A DNA stretch of 64,000 bases, taken from assembly GCF_009834365.1 (NCBI RefSeq), contig NZ_CP041348.1, positions 3,385,001 through 3,449,000 on the forward strand, read 5' to 3'. Under the pieces are notes generated by a model. It made no database searches, was not told the origin of the DNA, and saw only the letters and a list, made by a program, of their open reading frames with translations. This DNA comes from Komagataeibacter xylinus. GTDB taxonomy: Bacteria; Pseudomonadota; Alphaproteobacteria; Acetobacterales; Acetobacteraceae. Below are positions 34,545 through 43,913 of this stretch, one piece after another (within the stretch, counting starts at the first letter, position 1; each line of letters opens with the position of its first letter). Position numbers and translations under genes: made by a program.

Positions 34545-35965
34545 TCCTTTTCCGAGAGATCAATGGACGCCGAGCCACTGCCGCCGTCGGCCGAGCGGAT
34601 GATGTGGGCGGCCTCGGCGGCATGGGTTGCGGCATTGCGACGCTTCATCTTCTGAGCCCAGCGGGGCGGTTCACCAGAACCGCCACCATCTCCACCAGAT
34701 GGACCATCACCGGCAGGGCCACCTCCCGAGGGGCCGCCGCCACCAGCTGGACCACCCCCACCCGATGGAGACGGCCCGCTGCCACCGGTTTCGTCACCCT
34801 CTCCACCGCCCATCCCGCGCGCGGCCCAGCGTCCACCGGCGGCGTAGCTTTCTTTGAGGGATGAACCGGCACGTGATGCCGCCCCTTTGACGGCATTCGC
34901 GACGTTCCCGCCGACGGCCCGGCCCATGCCTCCGATCCCGGCGGCCATGCTGCCCGCGCCGCCAGACGCGCCTGCGGCTCCCGCCGAATAGGCGGACGTG
35001 GCGGCCCCGGCGATCGCGGCCCCTCCCCGTGCGGCGGCAGCCGTGGCGCCGAGGGCTGCGGCGCCACCGGATGCGACAGCCCCGACACCCGCAACAGCCG
35101 CAGCGCCCATGGCACCGACGGCCATGCCGGTCCCTACGGCCGCGCCAGCCCCAAGCTGGGGGGCACCGGAGATCAGCCCGTTGGCGATGCTGCCGCCATA
35201 GATGGACAGACCGACGATCGACACCGACGCCAGCACGACCGAGACCGCCTGGCCAATCGTGGGAACCGCGTCGCCATAGGAGGTGTTGAACTGCCGGAAC
35301 AGGACGGACGCGATGGCGGAGATCACCGCCAGCACCATCACCTTCACGCCCGACGACACAACATTGCCCAGCACCTTCTCGGCCAGAAACGCCGTCCGGT
35401 TGAACAGGGCGAACGGGATCAGCACGAAACCAGCGAGGCTGGTCAACTTGAACTCGATCAGGGCCACGAAAAGCTGCACGGCCAGGATGAAGAACGCTGC
35501 CAGCACGATCAACCAGGACAGGCACAGCACAAAAATCTGGATGAAGTTTTTGAAAAATGCGACAGGGCCGAGAAGATTATGAACGGACTCCAGCAGCGGC
35601 TGGGCCGCATCGAACCCCGTCGCGGCCAGTCGGCCGGGATGGAGGAAATCCGAAAGTGGCAGACTTCCGCCACCGGCCCTGAGACCCATGGCGGCGAAAC
35701 TGTCGAACACCACCTTCGCAAGATGGTCGAAATTGTTGATCAGGAACGCGAAGAACCCGATATACAGCGTCTTCTTCACCAGACGCTGGATGATGTCCTC
35801 ATCAGCCGCCCAGGCCCAGAACAGTCCGGCAAGGGCGACGTCCAGCACGGATAATGACCCCGCCAGTGAGATGACATTTCCTTTCAGAAGGCCGAAGCCA
35901 CTGTCGATCGTGGTCGTGAAGGTATTGAGGAAAGTGTCGATAACACCGACATCGTTCGTGGCCAT
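34541..35965 (-). CDS. trbL: Conjugal transfer membrane protein TrbL (VirB6-like)
   Basis: The protein has 474 residues. DTFLNTFTTTIDSGFGLLKG is the typical TrbL start. Five or six membrane segments follow to about residue 285. After that comes a glycine/alanine-rich and then glycine/proline/serine-rich low-complexity tail (about residues 340-430), common in TrbL. It is the polytopic channel component of the inner membrane. The low-complexity region produces many spurious antisense frames that should be ignored. Confidence 0.92.
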   Translation of the reverse strand: MATNDVGVIDTFLNTFTTTIDSGFGLLKGNVISLAGSLSVLDVALAGLFWAWAADEDIIQRLVKKTLYIGFFAFLINNFDHLAKVVFDSFAAMGLRAGGGSLPLSDFLHPGRLAATGFDAAQPLLESVHNLLGPVAFFKNFIQIFVLCLSWLIVLAAFFILAVQLFVALIEFKLTSLAGFVLIPFALFNRTAFLAEKVLGNVVSSGVKVMVLAVISAIASVLFRQFNTSYGDAVPTIGQAVSVVLASVSIVGLSIYGGSIANGLISGAPQLGAGAAVGTGMAVGAMGAAAVAGVGAVASGGAAALGATAAAARGGAAIAGAATSAYSAGAAGASGGAGSMAAGIGGMGRAVGGNVANAVKGAASRAGSSLKESYAAGGRWAARGMGGGEGDETGGSGPSPSGGGGPAGGGGPSGGGPAGDGPSGGDGGGSGEPPRWAQKMKRRNAATHAAEAAHIIRSADGGSGSASIDLSEKE

Positions 35966-35970
35966 GACCG

Positions 35971-36774
35971 TCAGTTCCCACTGCCGCCGAACATGGACAC
36001 CGTGCCCGGCACGTAGGCGTCATGCTGCGAGAAATGCTGATACTGCGCGTCACTTTCTGCTTCTGTCGCGGCATCGCGCGACTGTTGCAGGGCCATGGCA
36101 CGCCCGTTCGCGGCCAGTTCCGCCTGGATGTCGGACAGTTGCCGGGATTGCAGGGCCAGAAGCTGATTGCCCGCCTGCGCGGCCTGTAACGCCCCGGTGG
36201 AAGTCTGGCTGGCGGAAACCAGTTGCGTCATGGCCGAACTATCGCTCGGGATGTTTCCTACCACCCGCGCCTGCAATTTCAGGGCGTCCTCAAACCCGCC
36301 GACGGAATTCTGCCACCGCGTCTGTGCCTGGCTGAACAGGGCGCCGTCAGACATGCCGGCCGAGACGGACGTGTACGCCTGCTGATACTGCTGCTCGACC
36401 GACTGCACGCTGTAGGCGATGTTCTGCGCCTGCGCGAGCAGTGCCGTCGTCTGCGAAATCGTTGATTGCAGGGTCGACAATGTCGAAAGTGGCAGGCTCG
36501 CGAGATTGCGCCCCTGGTTGACCAGCATCTGCGCCTGATTGGCGAGGGACGTGATCTGGTTGTCGATCTGCTGGAGGGTCCGGGCCGCGATCAGCACGTT
36601 CTCGACGTGGTTTGCACCGTCATACACCGCCCACTGGGCATGGGCCGGATGCAAGGGAGAGAATGTCCCGCCAACCGCCAGCATTGCAGAGGTAAAAAGG
36701 ACACCTCGTCGGAAATGTTTTTCGCTCGCACGACCGAAAAATTCAGCCCAAAGCCGGAAAGATTTTTCAATCAT
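35971..36774 (-). CDS. trbJ: Conjugal transfer protein TrbJ (VirB5-like)
   Basis: The protein has 267 residues with a signal sequence ending at HPAHAQWAVYD (about residue 47). QWAVYDGANHVENVLIAART is the mature start expected of TrbJ/VirB5 pilus-tip proteins. The body is helical with coiled-coil character (LQQIDNQITSLANQAQMLVN). It overlaps trbE by 4 bp. A trbK entry-exclusion lipoprotein gene, often between trbJ and trbL, is absent: only 5 bp separate them. Confidence 0.9.
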   Translation of the reverse strand: MIEKSFRLWAEFFGRASEKHFRRGVLFTSAMLAVGGTFSPLHPAHAQWAVYDGANHVENVLIAARTLQQIDNQITSLANQAQMLVNQGRNLASLPLSTLSTLQSTISQTTALLAQAQNIAYSVQSVEQQYQQAYTSVSAGMSDGALFSQAQTRWQNSVGGFEDALKLQARVVGNIPSDSSAMTQLVSASQTSTGALQAAQAGNQLLALQSRQLSDIQAELAANGRAMALQQSRDAATEAESDAQYQHFSQHDAYVPGTVSMFGGSGN

Positions 36775-39212
36775 GGCACGCCCTCTGGTCCACGATCATC
36801 GCGCAACAGATCTGCCGCCCACATGACGCCACGCGCCTCGAACCACGCGGGGAGAAAACCATTCCGTCCATGCTCCGCCAGCACCGCGTCGATCAGCTTG
36901 TGGTCGTCCTTGCCGGATGCCGCGCACAGGGCGAGTGCTACCGGCCCGAGCCCCAGTTCGAACAGACGGTTGCCACGCTGGGCCTGACAGTAATACTCCC
37001 GCTTCGAGGCCGCACGGGCGATGATGGCGATCTGCCGCTCGTTCAGCCCGAAATCCCGATAGATCGTGGCGATCTGCGGCTCGATCGCCCGCTCGTTCGG
37101 CAGGAAGATCCGCGTCGGGCAGCTTTCCACCACTGCTGGCGCGATCGGACTGTTGGCGATGTCGGACAGGGATTGGGTCGCGAAAATCACCGACGCATTC
37201 TTCTTGCGCAGGGTTTTCAGCCACTCCCGTAGCTGGCCGGCGAAATCCCCGTCATCCAGCACCAGCCAGCCCTCGTCGATGACCAGCAGCGTTGGGCGAC
37301 CATCCAGACGGCCTTCGATGCGATGGAACAGGTAGGACAACACGGAAGAGGCTGCGCCAGAACCGATCAGACCTTCGGTCTCGAACACCACCACGTCGGC
37401 TTCACCCAGCCGCTCGGCGTCTGCATCGAGCAGGCGGCCATAGGGACCACCAAGGCAGTAGGGCGCCAGGGCCTGCTTCAGGACGTTGGACTGGAGGAGT
37501 GCCACCAGACCGGAGATCGTGCGTTCATGGTCGGGCGATGACGCGAGGGAATTCAGGGCCGACCAGAGATGGGCTTTGACGTCCGGCGTCAGCGTCACCC
37601 CCTCGCCGACAAGGATCTGCCCCAGCCATTCGGTAGCCCATTTGCGTTCATCGGGCTCATCAATCCCTGCCAGCGGCTGGAGCGAAACGGCGGGGTGGCC
37701 GTCATCATCCGTCAGGCCACCGCCGAGATCGTGCCAGTCCCCGCCCATCGCCAGCGTCGCGGCCCGCATCGAACCACCGAAATCGAAAGCGAACACCTGC
37801 GATCCTGTATAGCGGCGGAACTGGAGCGCCATCAGCGCCAGCAGCACCGACTTTCCGGCCCCTGTCGGGCCTGCAATCAGCGTGTGACCCACATCACCAA
37901 CGTGGAGGCTGAAACGAAACGGTGTGGCACCGGCCGTTTTGCCGTAGAACAGAGGTGCCGCCTTGAAATGCCCATCCTGCTCCGGTCCCGCCCACACGGC
38001 GGAAAGCGGGATCATATGCGCAAGATTCAACGTCGAGACAGGTGGCTGGCGCACATTGGCGTAGACATGACCGGGCAAAGAACCCAGCCACGCTTCCACC
38101 GCATTGAGGCTTTCCGCCATGCAGGTGAAATCGCGGCCCTGGATGATCTTTTCGACCAAACGGAGCTTTTCTGTAGCGATGGAAGCGGAACCATCCCAGA
38201 CTGTTACCGTGGCGGTGATGTAGGCCTGCCCGACGTCATCAGCACCGAGGGACTGCAAGGCAAGGTCCGCATCCGCCGCCTTGTTGGCGGCGTCGTTATC
38301 CACGAGAACCGACGCCTCGTTGGTCATCACCTCCCGAACAATCGCCGTAATGCTCTTGCGCTTTGCGAACCACTGGCGACGGATTTTCGTCAGCACCTTT
38401 GTGGCGTCGGTCTTGTCGAGCAGGATGGCACGAGTGGACCAGCGATACGGCATCGCCAGCCGGTTCAGGTCATCCAGGATTCCGGGGAAGGTCCGTGACG
38501 GGAAACCGGTAATGGTCAGGGTTTTCAGATAAGCATCGCCGAGCTTCGGCTCCAGACCACCCGACAGCGGCTGGTCCACCAGCAGCGCATCCAGATGCAT
38601 GGGAATTTCCGGCACCCTGACGCGCTGGTTCCGTGTCGAAATGGTGGAATGGAGATACGTTAGCGTTTCGCCGTCATTGAGCCATGCCGCTTCAGGCATG
38701 AACCCGTCCAGCAGGGCAAGCATCCGATCCGTGCGGTCCACGAACGTATGGAGCATGCCATGCGGATCCGGTCCCTCCCGCTCCCGGCCCTCATAGAGAA
38801 ACCGTTCGGCACGGCCTGATGATTCCGCAGGCGGCAACCAGACCAGCGTCAGGAAATACTGGCTCTCGAAATGCACGCCCTCATCCTCGAACTGCTCATG
38901 ACGTTCGAGATCGACCATCTGGCTGGCCGCATCGGGGAAATCGCTGTCGGGATATACTGTCGCGGGCACGCGCTGCGCCTCGACGAACATCGCCCAGCCC
39001 GAGCCCAGACGGCGCAGGGCATTGTTCAGCCTGCCAGTGACTCCAACCAGTTCCGCTGGTGTGGCACTGTCCAGATCGGGACCACGAATTTTTGCCGTGC
39101 GCTGGAATGAACCGTCCTTGTTCAGGACCACACCCTGTTCCATGAGCGCGGCCCATGGGAGAAAATCCGACAGGAGGGCAGCACGGTTGCGATATTCGCC
39201 AAGGGACATCAT
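36771..39212 (-). CDS. trbE: Conjugal transfer ATPase TrbE (VirB4-like)
   Basis: The protein is about 813 residues. MMSLGEYRNRAALLSDFLPW is the usual TrbE start, preceded by a GGGAGGG ribosome site. The open frame reaches 39422 but that part is antisense or non-coding. Walker A GPTGAGKSVLLALM lies around residue 450, and Walker B LLVIDEGWLVLDD with ATQSLSDIANS further on. It is the conserved cytoplasmic motor that energises pilus assembly and substrate transfer. Confidence 0.95.
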   Translation of the reverse strand: MMSLGEYRNRAALLSDFLPWAALMEQGVVLNKDGSFQRTAKIRGPDLDSATPAELVGVTGRLNNALRRLGSGWAMFVEAQRVPATVYPDSDFPDAASQMVDLERHEQFEDEGVHFESQYFLTLVWLPPAESSGRAERFLYEGREREGPDPHGMLHTFVDRTDRMLALLDGFMPEAAWLNDGETLTYLHSTISTRNQRVRVPEIPMHLDALLVDQPLSGGLEPKLGDAYLKTLTITGFPSRTFPGILDDLNRLAMPYRWSTRAILLDKTDATKVLTKIRRQWFAKRKSITAIVREVMTNEASVLVDNDAANKAADADLALQSLGADDVGQAYITATVTVWDGSASIATEKLRLVEKIIQGRDFTCMAESLNAVEAWLGSLPGHVYANVRQPPVSTLNLAHMIPLSAVWAGPEQDGHFKAAPLFYGKTAGATPFRFSLHVGDVGHTLIAGPTGAGKSVLLALMALQFRRYTGSQVFAFDFGGSMRAATLAMGGDWHDLGGGLTDDDGHPAVSLQPLAGIDEPDERKWATEWLGQILVGEGVTLTPDVKAHLWSALNSLASSPDHERTISGLVALLQSNVLKQALAPYCLGGPYGRLLDADAERLGEADVVVFETEGLIGSGAASSVLSYLFHRIEGRLDGRPTLLVIDEGWLVLDDGDFAGQLREWLKTLRKKNASVIFATQSLSDIANSPIAPAVVESCPTRIFLPNERAIEPQIATIYRDFGLNERQIAIIARAASKREYYCQAQRGNRLFELGLGPVALALCAASGKDDHKLIDAVLAEHGRNGFLPAWFEARGVMWAADLLRDDRGPEGVP

Positions 39213-39225
39213 CGCCCTGCCCTCC

Positions 39226-39504
39226 CTATGACCGCAGCCAGGCGGGGTAACGGAGATGTCGCCGTCCCACCTCGACGAACTGCGGATCGCGTTTGGCACC
39301 CCAGACCGCGAGCCCGTGCCCGACGATCCAGAACACGGCTCCAACCAGCCAGAGCCGCAGCCCCAGCGAGATCGCAGCCCCCAGCGTACCGTTGGCGATC
39401 GCCAGCGTACGGGGTGCGCCACCCAGCAGGATCGGATCGGTCAGGGAGCGATGCACCGGGACATGAAAACCCGGCACCGCGTCATCGTCATATCCGGCGG
39501 CCAT
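39226..39504 (-). CDS. trbD: Conjugal transfer protein TrbD (VirB3-like)
   Basis: The protein has 92 residues. PGFHVPVHRSLTDPILLGGA is the VirB3/TrbD signature, followed by two adjacent membrane segments and a tail WGAKRDPQFVEV. The ATG at 39504 overlaps the trbC stop (TGATG). The frame is open well upstream but that part is antisense of trbC/trbB. It is an inner-membrane pilus assembly protein. Confidence 0.92.
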   Translation of the reverse strand: MAAGYDDDAVPGFHVPVHRSLTDPILLGGAPRTLAIANGTLGAAISLGLRLWLVGAVFWIVGHGLAVWGAKRDPQFVEVGRRHLRYPAWLRS

Positions 39505-39836
39505 CAGATCAGTGCTCCACCCGAGAAGGAGAAGAACGACAGAAAGAACGAGCTGGCCGCAAAAGCGATGGACAGGCCGAAGACGATCTGGATCAGGCGA
39601 CGGAAGCCGCCGGATGTTTCGCCAAAGGCCAGGGTCAGGCCGGTCACGGTGATGATGATCACCGACACGATGCGCGCCACCGGTCCCTGCACCGATTCCA
39701 GAATCTGGTTGAGCGGTTCCTCCCACGGCATGTCCGACCCGGACGCCAGGGCCGAGGAACACCACACCACGGACAACAGCAGCATGGCGGAAAGGACAGG
39801 CGCGTGTCGACGCACGCGGATTATGGCATGGGTCAT
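39504..39836 (-). CDS. trbC: Conjugal transfer pilin TrbC (VirB2-like)
   Basis: The protein has 110 residues with a signal peptide ending near SSALASGSDMPWEEP, followed by two hydrophobic segments (VARIVSVIIITVTGLTLAF and LSIAFAASSFFLSFFSF). This is the architecture of the pilin precursor, and ETSGGFRRL between the helices is typical. It is translationally coupled to trbB (4-bp overlap) and trbD. Confidence 0.93.
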   Translation of the reverse strand: MTHAIIRVRRHAPVLSAMLLLSVVWCSSALASGSDMPWEEPLNQILESVQGPVARIVSVIIITVTGLTLAFGETSGGFRRLIQIVFGLSIAFAASSFFLSFFSFSGGALI

Positions 39837-40810
39837 TGAGGTTCTCCCGGATGCTGGAAGGGATGGATGCGATAGGCGCCTGTGGCGGGATCAAGCCCAT
39901 CCACCGTGGCGAGTTCGGACAACCGGCGCTGCACGCCCCGTCCGGACAGGACGGCGATCACGTCGATCGTCTCTGCAATCAGCGCGCGGGGCACGGTGAC
40001 GACGATCTCCTGGATCAGTTGCTCCATGCGGTGCAGGGCACCTATGGCGGTGCCCGCATGCAGCGTGCCGATGCCGCCGGGATGGCCTGTGCCCCATGCC
40101 TTGAGCAGATCCAGTGCCTCGGGACCGCGCACCTCACCAATCGGGATACGATCAGGCCGCAGGCGCAGGGCCGAGCGCACCAGTTCGGACAGGGTCACGA
40201 TGCCGTCGCGCGTACGGAGCGAGACAAGGTTGGGCGCAGCACATTGCAGTTCGCGCGTATCTTCGATCAGCACGACCCGGTCGTCGGTTTTCGCAACCTC
40301 GGCCAGCAGGGCGTTGACCAGCGTGGTCTTGCCGGTGGACGTGCCGCCAGCGACCAGGATGTTCTTTCTCTCGGCAACGGCCTGGCGCAGGAAATGTGCT
40401 TGCCCCTCAGTCATGATCCCGGCCTCGACATAGTCGTCGAGGGTGAACACCGCGACGGCGGGCTTGCGGATCGCGAAGCACGGAGCCGTCACCACAGGTG
40501 GCAGCAGTCCCTCAAACCGCTCACCGGTCGGGAGTTCGGCCGAGACACGCGGCGCACCGTCATGCACCTCGGCTCCGACATGGTGGGCGACCAGACGCAC
40601 GATGCGCTCGGCATCGGCAGGTGTGATGGTTTCCCCCGTGTCGGACAGCCCCTCGGACAGGCGGTCGATCCAGAGCCGCCCGTCGGGATTGAGCATGACC
40701 TCGACCACGGCCGGATCAGCAAGGTGCCCCGCAATCGCTGGTCCCATCGCCGTGCGCAGCATGGAAATCCCACGTTGTCGGGCGCCACTCTCAATCGATG
40801 TAACCGCCAT
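39833..40810 (-). CDS. trbB: Conjugal transfer ATPase TrbB (VirB11-like)
   Basis: The protein has 325 residues. It has Walker [17 protein letters not shown] near residue 155, Walker [15 protein letters not shown], the arginine/Asp region [20 protein letters not shown] and the His box [14 protein letters not shown]. It forms the hexameric traffic ATPase at the channel base. It is the first gene of the trb operon proper. An operator-like block shared with the traG upstream region lies 100-150 bp upstream. Confidence 0.95.
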   Translation of the reverse strand: MAVTSIESGARQRGISMLRTAMGPAIAGHLADPAVVEVMLNPDGRLWIDRLSEGLSDTGETITPADAERIVRLVAHHVGAEVHDGAPRVSAELPTGERFEGLLPPVVTAPCFAIRKPAVAVFTLDDYVEAGIMTEGQAHFLRQAVAERKNILVAGGTSTGKTTLVNALLAEVAKTDDRVVLIEDTRELQCAAPNLVSLRTRDGIVTLSELVRSALRLRPDRIPIGEVRGPEALDLLKAWGTGHPGGIGTLHAGTAIGALHRMEQLIQEIVVTVPRALIAETIDVIAVLSGRGVQRRLSELATVDGLDPATGAYRIHPFQHPGEPQ

Positions 40811-40912
40811 GGAAGCCCCCCGTCCATTTGGGTCATCCGGCCTTTCCGGACGACGACGGGGATCATTAGAGAGTGTTGTTTTCTCCCGTTTTCAACAGCA
40901 TTTTCCTGCGAT

Positions 40913-40958
40913 CGTACAGGATCGTAACGGATGCGGTTTTTACTTGCTGGCTGCGGAC
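40913..40958. promoter_or_regulatory. Operator-like block upstream of trbB
   Basis: CGTACAGGATCG (40913-40924) and, 16 bp later, TACTTGCTGGCTGCGGAC (40941-40958). Both elements recur in the same order and orientation upstream of traG at 43484-43519. GATCGTA is also directly repeated at 10-bp spacing (40910-40916 and 40920-40926). It is probably the target of a transfer-gene regulator such as the ribbon-helix-helix protein encoded next door. Confidence 0.55.
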
Positions 40959-40959
40959 A

Positions 40960-41391
40960 TCATGATTCCGATGTGGGAGGTACATCCTCCGGGATCTCAT
41001 GCCGAAAGAACGGCCCCCGGCTGAGTCGTCGGCCAAGGGCAGCCACGAACGCTTCGTAGCGTTCCGCCCCCTGCGCCCGCGCCGCCGCTGCAGCCGGTTC
41101 CGGCAAGGGCGGACTGACCGTCATCCAGTAGCGGATGAACAGCGCCAGCGTCTCAAGGCTGATCCCGAGATCGCGCTCCATACGGGCGACCTGCCGGTCG
41201 AGGCGGTCCAGCCTGCGACTCATCGCCGCTTCCCGCCGCTCATCAGCATCGGGCGATAGGAAGGATGCGATGGCCGCTTCCGCCACCAAGGAGAGGGACA
41301 GATCGCGCCGCGCCGCATGGGCTGTCAGGGCGTCCAGCAGCTTGGGTTCCAGATAGACCGACAGCCGCGCCTTTTTCGGGGATGTCCTCAT
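40960..41391 (-). CDS. Ribbon-helix-helix (CopG-type) regulator of transfer genes
   Basis: The protein is about 143 residues from the ATG at 41391. [20 protein letters not shown], then [16 protein letters not shown], is a CopG/MetJ ribbon-helix-helix unit. The rest is helical ([20 protein letters not shown]) and probably oligomerises. Genes of this type sit between traG and trbB in many alphaproteobacterial elements. Identical operator-like blocks flank it, upstream of traG and of trbB, so it probably represses both. Confidence 0.85.
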   Translation of the reverse strand: MRTSPKKARLSVYLEPKLLDALTAHAARRDLSLSLVAEAAIASFLSPDADERREAAMSRRLDRLDRQVARMERDLGISLETLALFIRYWMTVSPPLPEPAAAAARAQGAERYEAFVAALGRRLSRGPFFRHEIPEDVPPTSES

Positions 41392-41398
41392 TGCGCCC

Positions 41399-43399
41399 TC
41401 ACAGCCCGAGATCGTTGCCACGGTCGAGACCAGCCTGCCGGGCAATCCGCGTCAGGTCGGCACGATCCCGCGCTTCCGGATCCGGTGGCAGTTCCTCGCC
41501 AAAGAGGTCAGGCGCTGTGGGCTTCCTGTGCTTGCCGATATCCGCTGGGTCATGCTCGCGCGACCATTTCCGTCCCGTGTCGAGGGATTCATCACTATCG
41601 GCATCGCCGGGTTTATCCGGTGCCGCCGACGCCCCCGCCTGCTCCGGTGGCGGGGTGACAGGAGACGGACGACCACTCCAGTCATCGGGCCGGACAGGCC
41701 GGAGCAATTGCGTGGGATCGGGCGGCGGCAGGACGCGCTCGACGAAGCGGCGATCCCGGAAATACCGCGCTTTCCGTGCGCGGATCGGTGGACACCCCGC
41801 CACCATGACGACTTCCTCCCGTGCCGGGATCTGCATGACTTCGCCCACCGTCATCAGGGGCCGCGCACTCTCCTGCCGTGATACCATGAGATGCCCGAGC
41901 CAGGGCGACAGCCGGTGCCCGGCATAGTTCTTCTGCGACCGGATTTCGGTGGCCACACCCAGCCCATCGGACACCCGCTTCGCGGTGCGTTCATCGTTCG
42001 TGGCGAAACTGACCCTGACGTGACAATTGTCCAGGATGCTGTTGTTCTGGCCGTATGCCTTGTCGATCTGGTTAAGGGATTGCGCGATCAGGAACGCCTT
42101 GATCCCGTAGCCCGCCATAAAGGCCAGCGCGCTCTCGAAGAAATCCAGCCGGCCAAGAGCAGGAAACTCGTCGAGCATCAGCAGCAGGCGACGCCGCCCC
42201 TCCCGGCCAGACAGATCCTCCGTCAGTCTCCGCCCGATCTGGTTGAGGATCAGGCGGATCAGCGGTTTGGTGCGGCTGATATCCGAAGGCGGGATGACGA
42301 AATACAGGGAGACGGGCTGCTCGCCCTCCAGCAGGTCACCGATCCGCCATTCGCAGCGACTGGTCACGGTAGCCACCACCGGATCACGGTAGAGGCCGAG
42401 AAACGACATGGCGGTGGACAGCACGCCGGAGCGCTCGTTATCTGATTTGTTGAGCAGCTCCCGCGCCGCCGAGGCCACGACGGGATGCGGTCCCTTCCCG
42501 TCCAGATGGTTCGTGCGCATCATGGCCGACAGGGTCGCCTCGATCGACCGCTTGGGGTCGGAGAGAAATTTCGCCACCCCGGCGAGCGTCTTGTCGTCCT
42601 CGGCATAGAGCACATGCAGGATCGCACCGACCAGCAGGGCATGGGAGGTTTTCTCCCAGTGATTGCGCCGTTCCAGCGACCCTTCGGGATCGACCAGAAT
42701 GTCGGCGATGTTCTGCACGTCGCGGACCTCCGACGCCCCGCGTCGGACCTCCAGCAGCGGATTGTAGGCCGAGGACGCCGGATTGGTGGGATCGAACAGC
42801 AGCACCCGCCCGAAGCGATTCCGGAAACCGGCCGTAATCTGCCAGTTCTCGCCCTTGATGTCATGGATGATGGCCGAACCCGGCCAGGTCAGGAGCGTGG
42901 GGATCACCATCCCCACACCCTTGCCGGTGCGCGTCGGCGCGAAGGTCAGGACGTGCTCGGGACCGTCATGTCGGAGATAGGCCCGGCGGTATTTGCCCAG
43001 CACCACGCCATCCTCGCCCAGCAGTCCGGCCGCGCGGATTTCCGCGTCCTCGGCCCAGCGGGCGGAGCCATAGGTCGCGGCCCGCTTTGCCTCACGGGCG
43101 CGGTGGACGGACAGCGCCACGGCCGCTGCAAAAGCCAGCACCCCGCCGGAACCCGCGATCCAGGCGCCGCGCGCGAAGACCGCCGGCACGTAGGCGTCGA
43201 ACTCATACCACCACCAGAAAAAAAGCGGCGGAGCGTAGACCGGCCAACGATGCAGAACCGTGAACCACGGTTGACCGAGTTCCGGTTGGAACGCCAGTTC
43301 CCAGGCCGTCCATTGAGTGGCCGTCCACCAGGACAGCACGATCATGGACAGGACCACGAGCGCCTGTCCCCACTGGATACGTGTTCCCGGCTGGTCCAT
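41399..43399 (-). CDS. traG: Type IV coupling protein TraG (VirD4-like)
   Basis: The protein has 666 residues: two or three N-terminal membrane segments (to about residue 98), then the ATPase domain with Walker A FAPTRTGKGVGMVIPTLL near residue 155, Walker B LLLMLDEFPALGRLDFFESA, and FLIAQSLNQIDKAYG. It delivers the relaxase-DNA complex to the secretion channel. It lies 7 bp before the CopG gene and is preceded by the operator-like block at 43484-43519. Confidence 0.95.
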   Translation of the reverse strand: MDQPGTRIQWGQALVVLSMIVLSWWTATQWTAWELAFQPELGQPWFTVLHRWPVYAPPLFFWWWYEFDAYVPAVFARGAWIAGSGGVLAFAAAVALSVHRAREAKRAATYGSARWAEDAEIRAAGLLGEDGVVLGKYRRAYLRHDGPEHVLTFAPTRTGKGVGMVIPTLLTWPGSAIIHDIKGENWQITAGFRNRFGRVLLFDPTNPASSAYNPLLEVRRGASEVRDVQNIADILVDPEGSLERRNHWEKTSHALLVGAILHVLYAEDDKTLAGVAKFLSDPKRSIEATLSAMMRTNHLDGKGPHPVVASAARELLNKSDNERSGVLSTAMSFLGLYRDPVVATVTSRCEWRIGDLLEGEQPVSLYFVIPPSDISRTKPLIRLILNQIGRRLTEDLSGREGRRRLLLMLDEFPALGRLDFFESALAFMAGYGIKAFLIAQSLNQIDKAYGQNNSILDNCHVRVSFATNDERTAKRVSDGLGVATEIRSQKNYAGHRLSPWLGHLMVSRQESARPLMTVGEVMQIPAREEVVMVAGCPPIRARKARYFRDRRFVERVLPPPDPTQLLRPVRPDDWSGRPSPVTPPPEQAGASAAPDKPGDADSDESLDTGRKWSREHDPADIGKHRKPTAPDLFGEELPPDPEARDRADLTRIARQAGLDRGNDLGL

Positions 43400-43483
43400 C
43401 GATCCCTCCCCTTGTCATGGGAGACAGCGAAGAACCGGGATTTTCCGAGAAGCAAGCGTCCTGTGTCACCTGTCGTACCAGTG

Positions 43484-43519
43484 CGTACAGGAGCGAAAAA
43501 ATACTTGCACGTTGCGGAC
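43484..43519. promoter_or_regulatory. Operator-like block upstream of traG
   Basis: CGTACAGGAGCG (43484-43495) followed by TACTTGCACGTTGCGGAC (43502-43519). The same two elements precede trbB at 40913-40958. The block lies in the 172-bp divergent interval between traG and the 50-codon gene at 43572, so it could control both. Confidence 0.55.
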
Positions 43520-43571
43520 TACAGCCAAACCCGCACATCATGCGCAGAATAACCCCGGAAGGAGTCGAGCC

Positions 43572-43724
43572 ATGACCGGATCATCGCCCCTCTTCCCCCC
43601 GTCTGACGATACCGTCGATCAGCAATGCACGGAGGAACAGCGGAAGCTCGACCATGTGATTGATGCGGTGAACGCATTGCACACAGGGCACGGCTTCCTG
43701 AGCGATGAATTTCCAACGCTTTGA
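43572..43724 (+). CDS. Small orphan protein divergent from traG
   Basis: The protein has 50 residues and is acidic: MTGSSPLFPPSDDTVDQQCT, then EEQRKLDHVIDAVNALHTGH and GFLSDEFPTL. A near-perfect GGAAGGAG ribosome site lies 7 bases before the ATG, which is the main reason to accept it as a gene. No family is recognised. It reads away from traG with the operator-like block between them and is followed by a clear terminator at 43778. Confidence 0.6.
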   Translation: MTGSSPLFPPSDDTVDQQCTEEQRKLDHVIDAVNALHTGHGFLSDEFPTL

Positions 43725-43777
43725 ACTGCCCGCCATAGTCACTCTGGCCAAGGCGCTTGACGGGCAATATAAAGAAA

Positions 43778-43802
43778 AAGGCCCGCCTTTCGGCGGGCCT
43801 TA
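43778..43802 (+). terminator. Rho-independent terminator after the small orphan gene
   Basis: AAGGCCCGCC and GGCGGGCCTT form a 10-bp GC-rich stem around a short TTTC loop, with A-rich sequence on the left and TAATATAT on the right. It isolates the following abortive-infection operon from upstream transcription and may act in both directions. Confidence 0.75.
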
Positions 43803-43913
43803 ATATATCCTTGGACGATGAGGGGGGGCATAAGCCCGCGTTCTCAAAGCCGCTGCGTTCTTATATCGTGGCTCTGATGCCACCGTCAATATCGTGCCTA
43901 CAGGAACTCCTCA

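Noticed and set aside
34600..35250. Many repeat-like frames around 35 kb
   Set aside because: They come from the glycine/alanine-rich tail of TrbL and are not independent repeats or genes.
39836..40927. A 363-codon plus-strand frame opposite trbB
   Set aside because: It is a shadow of trbB with no recognisable motif.
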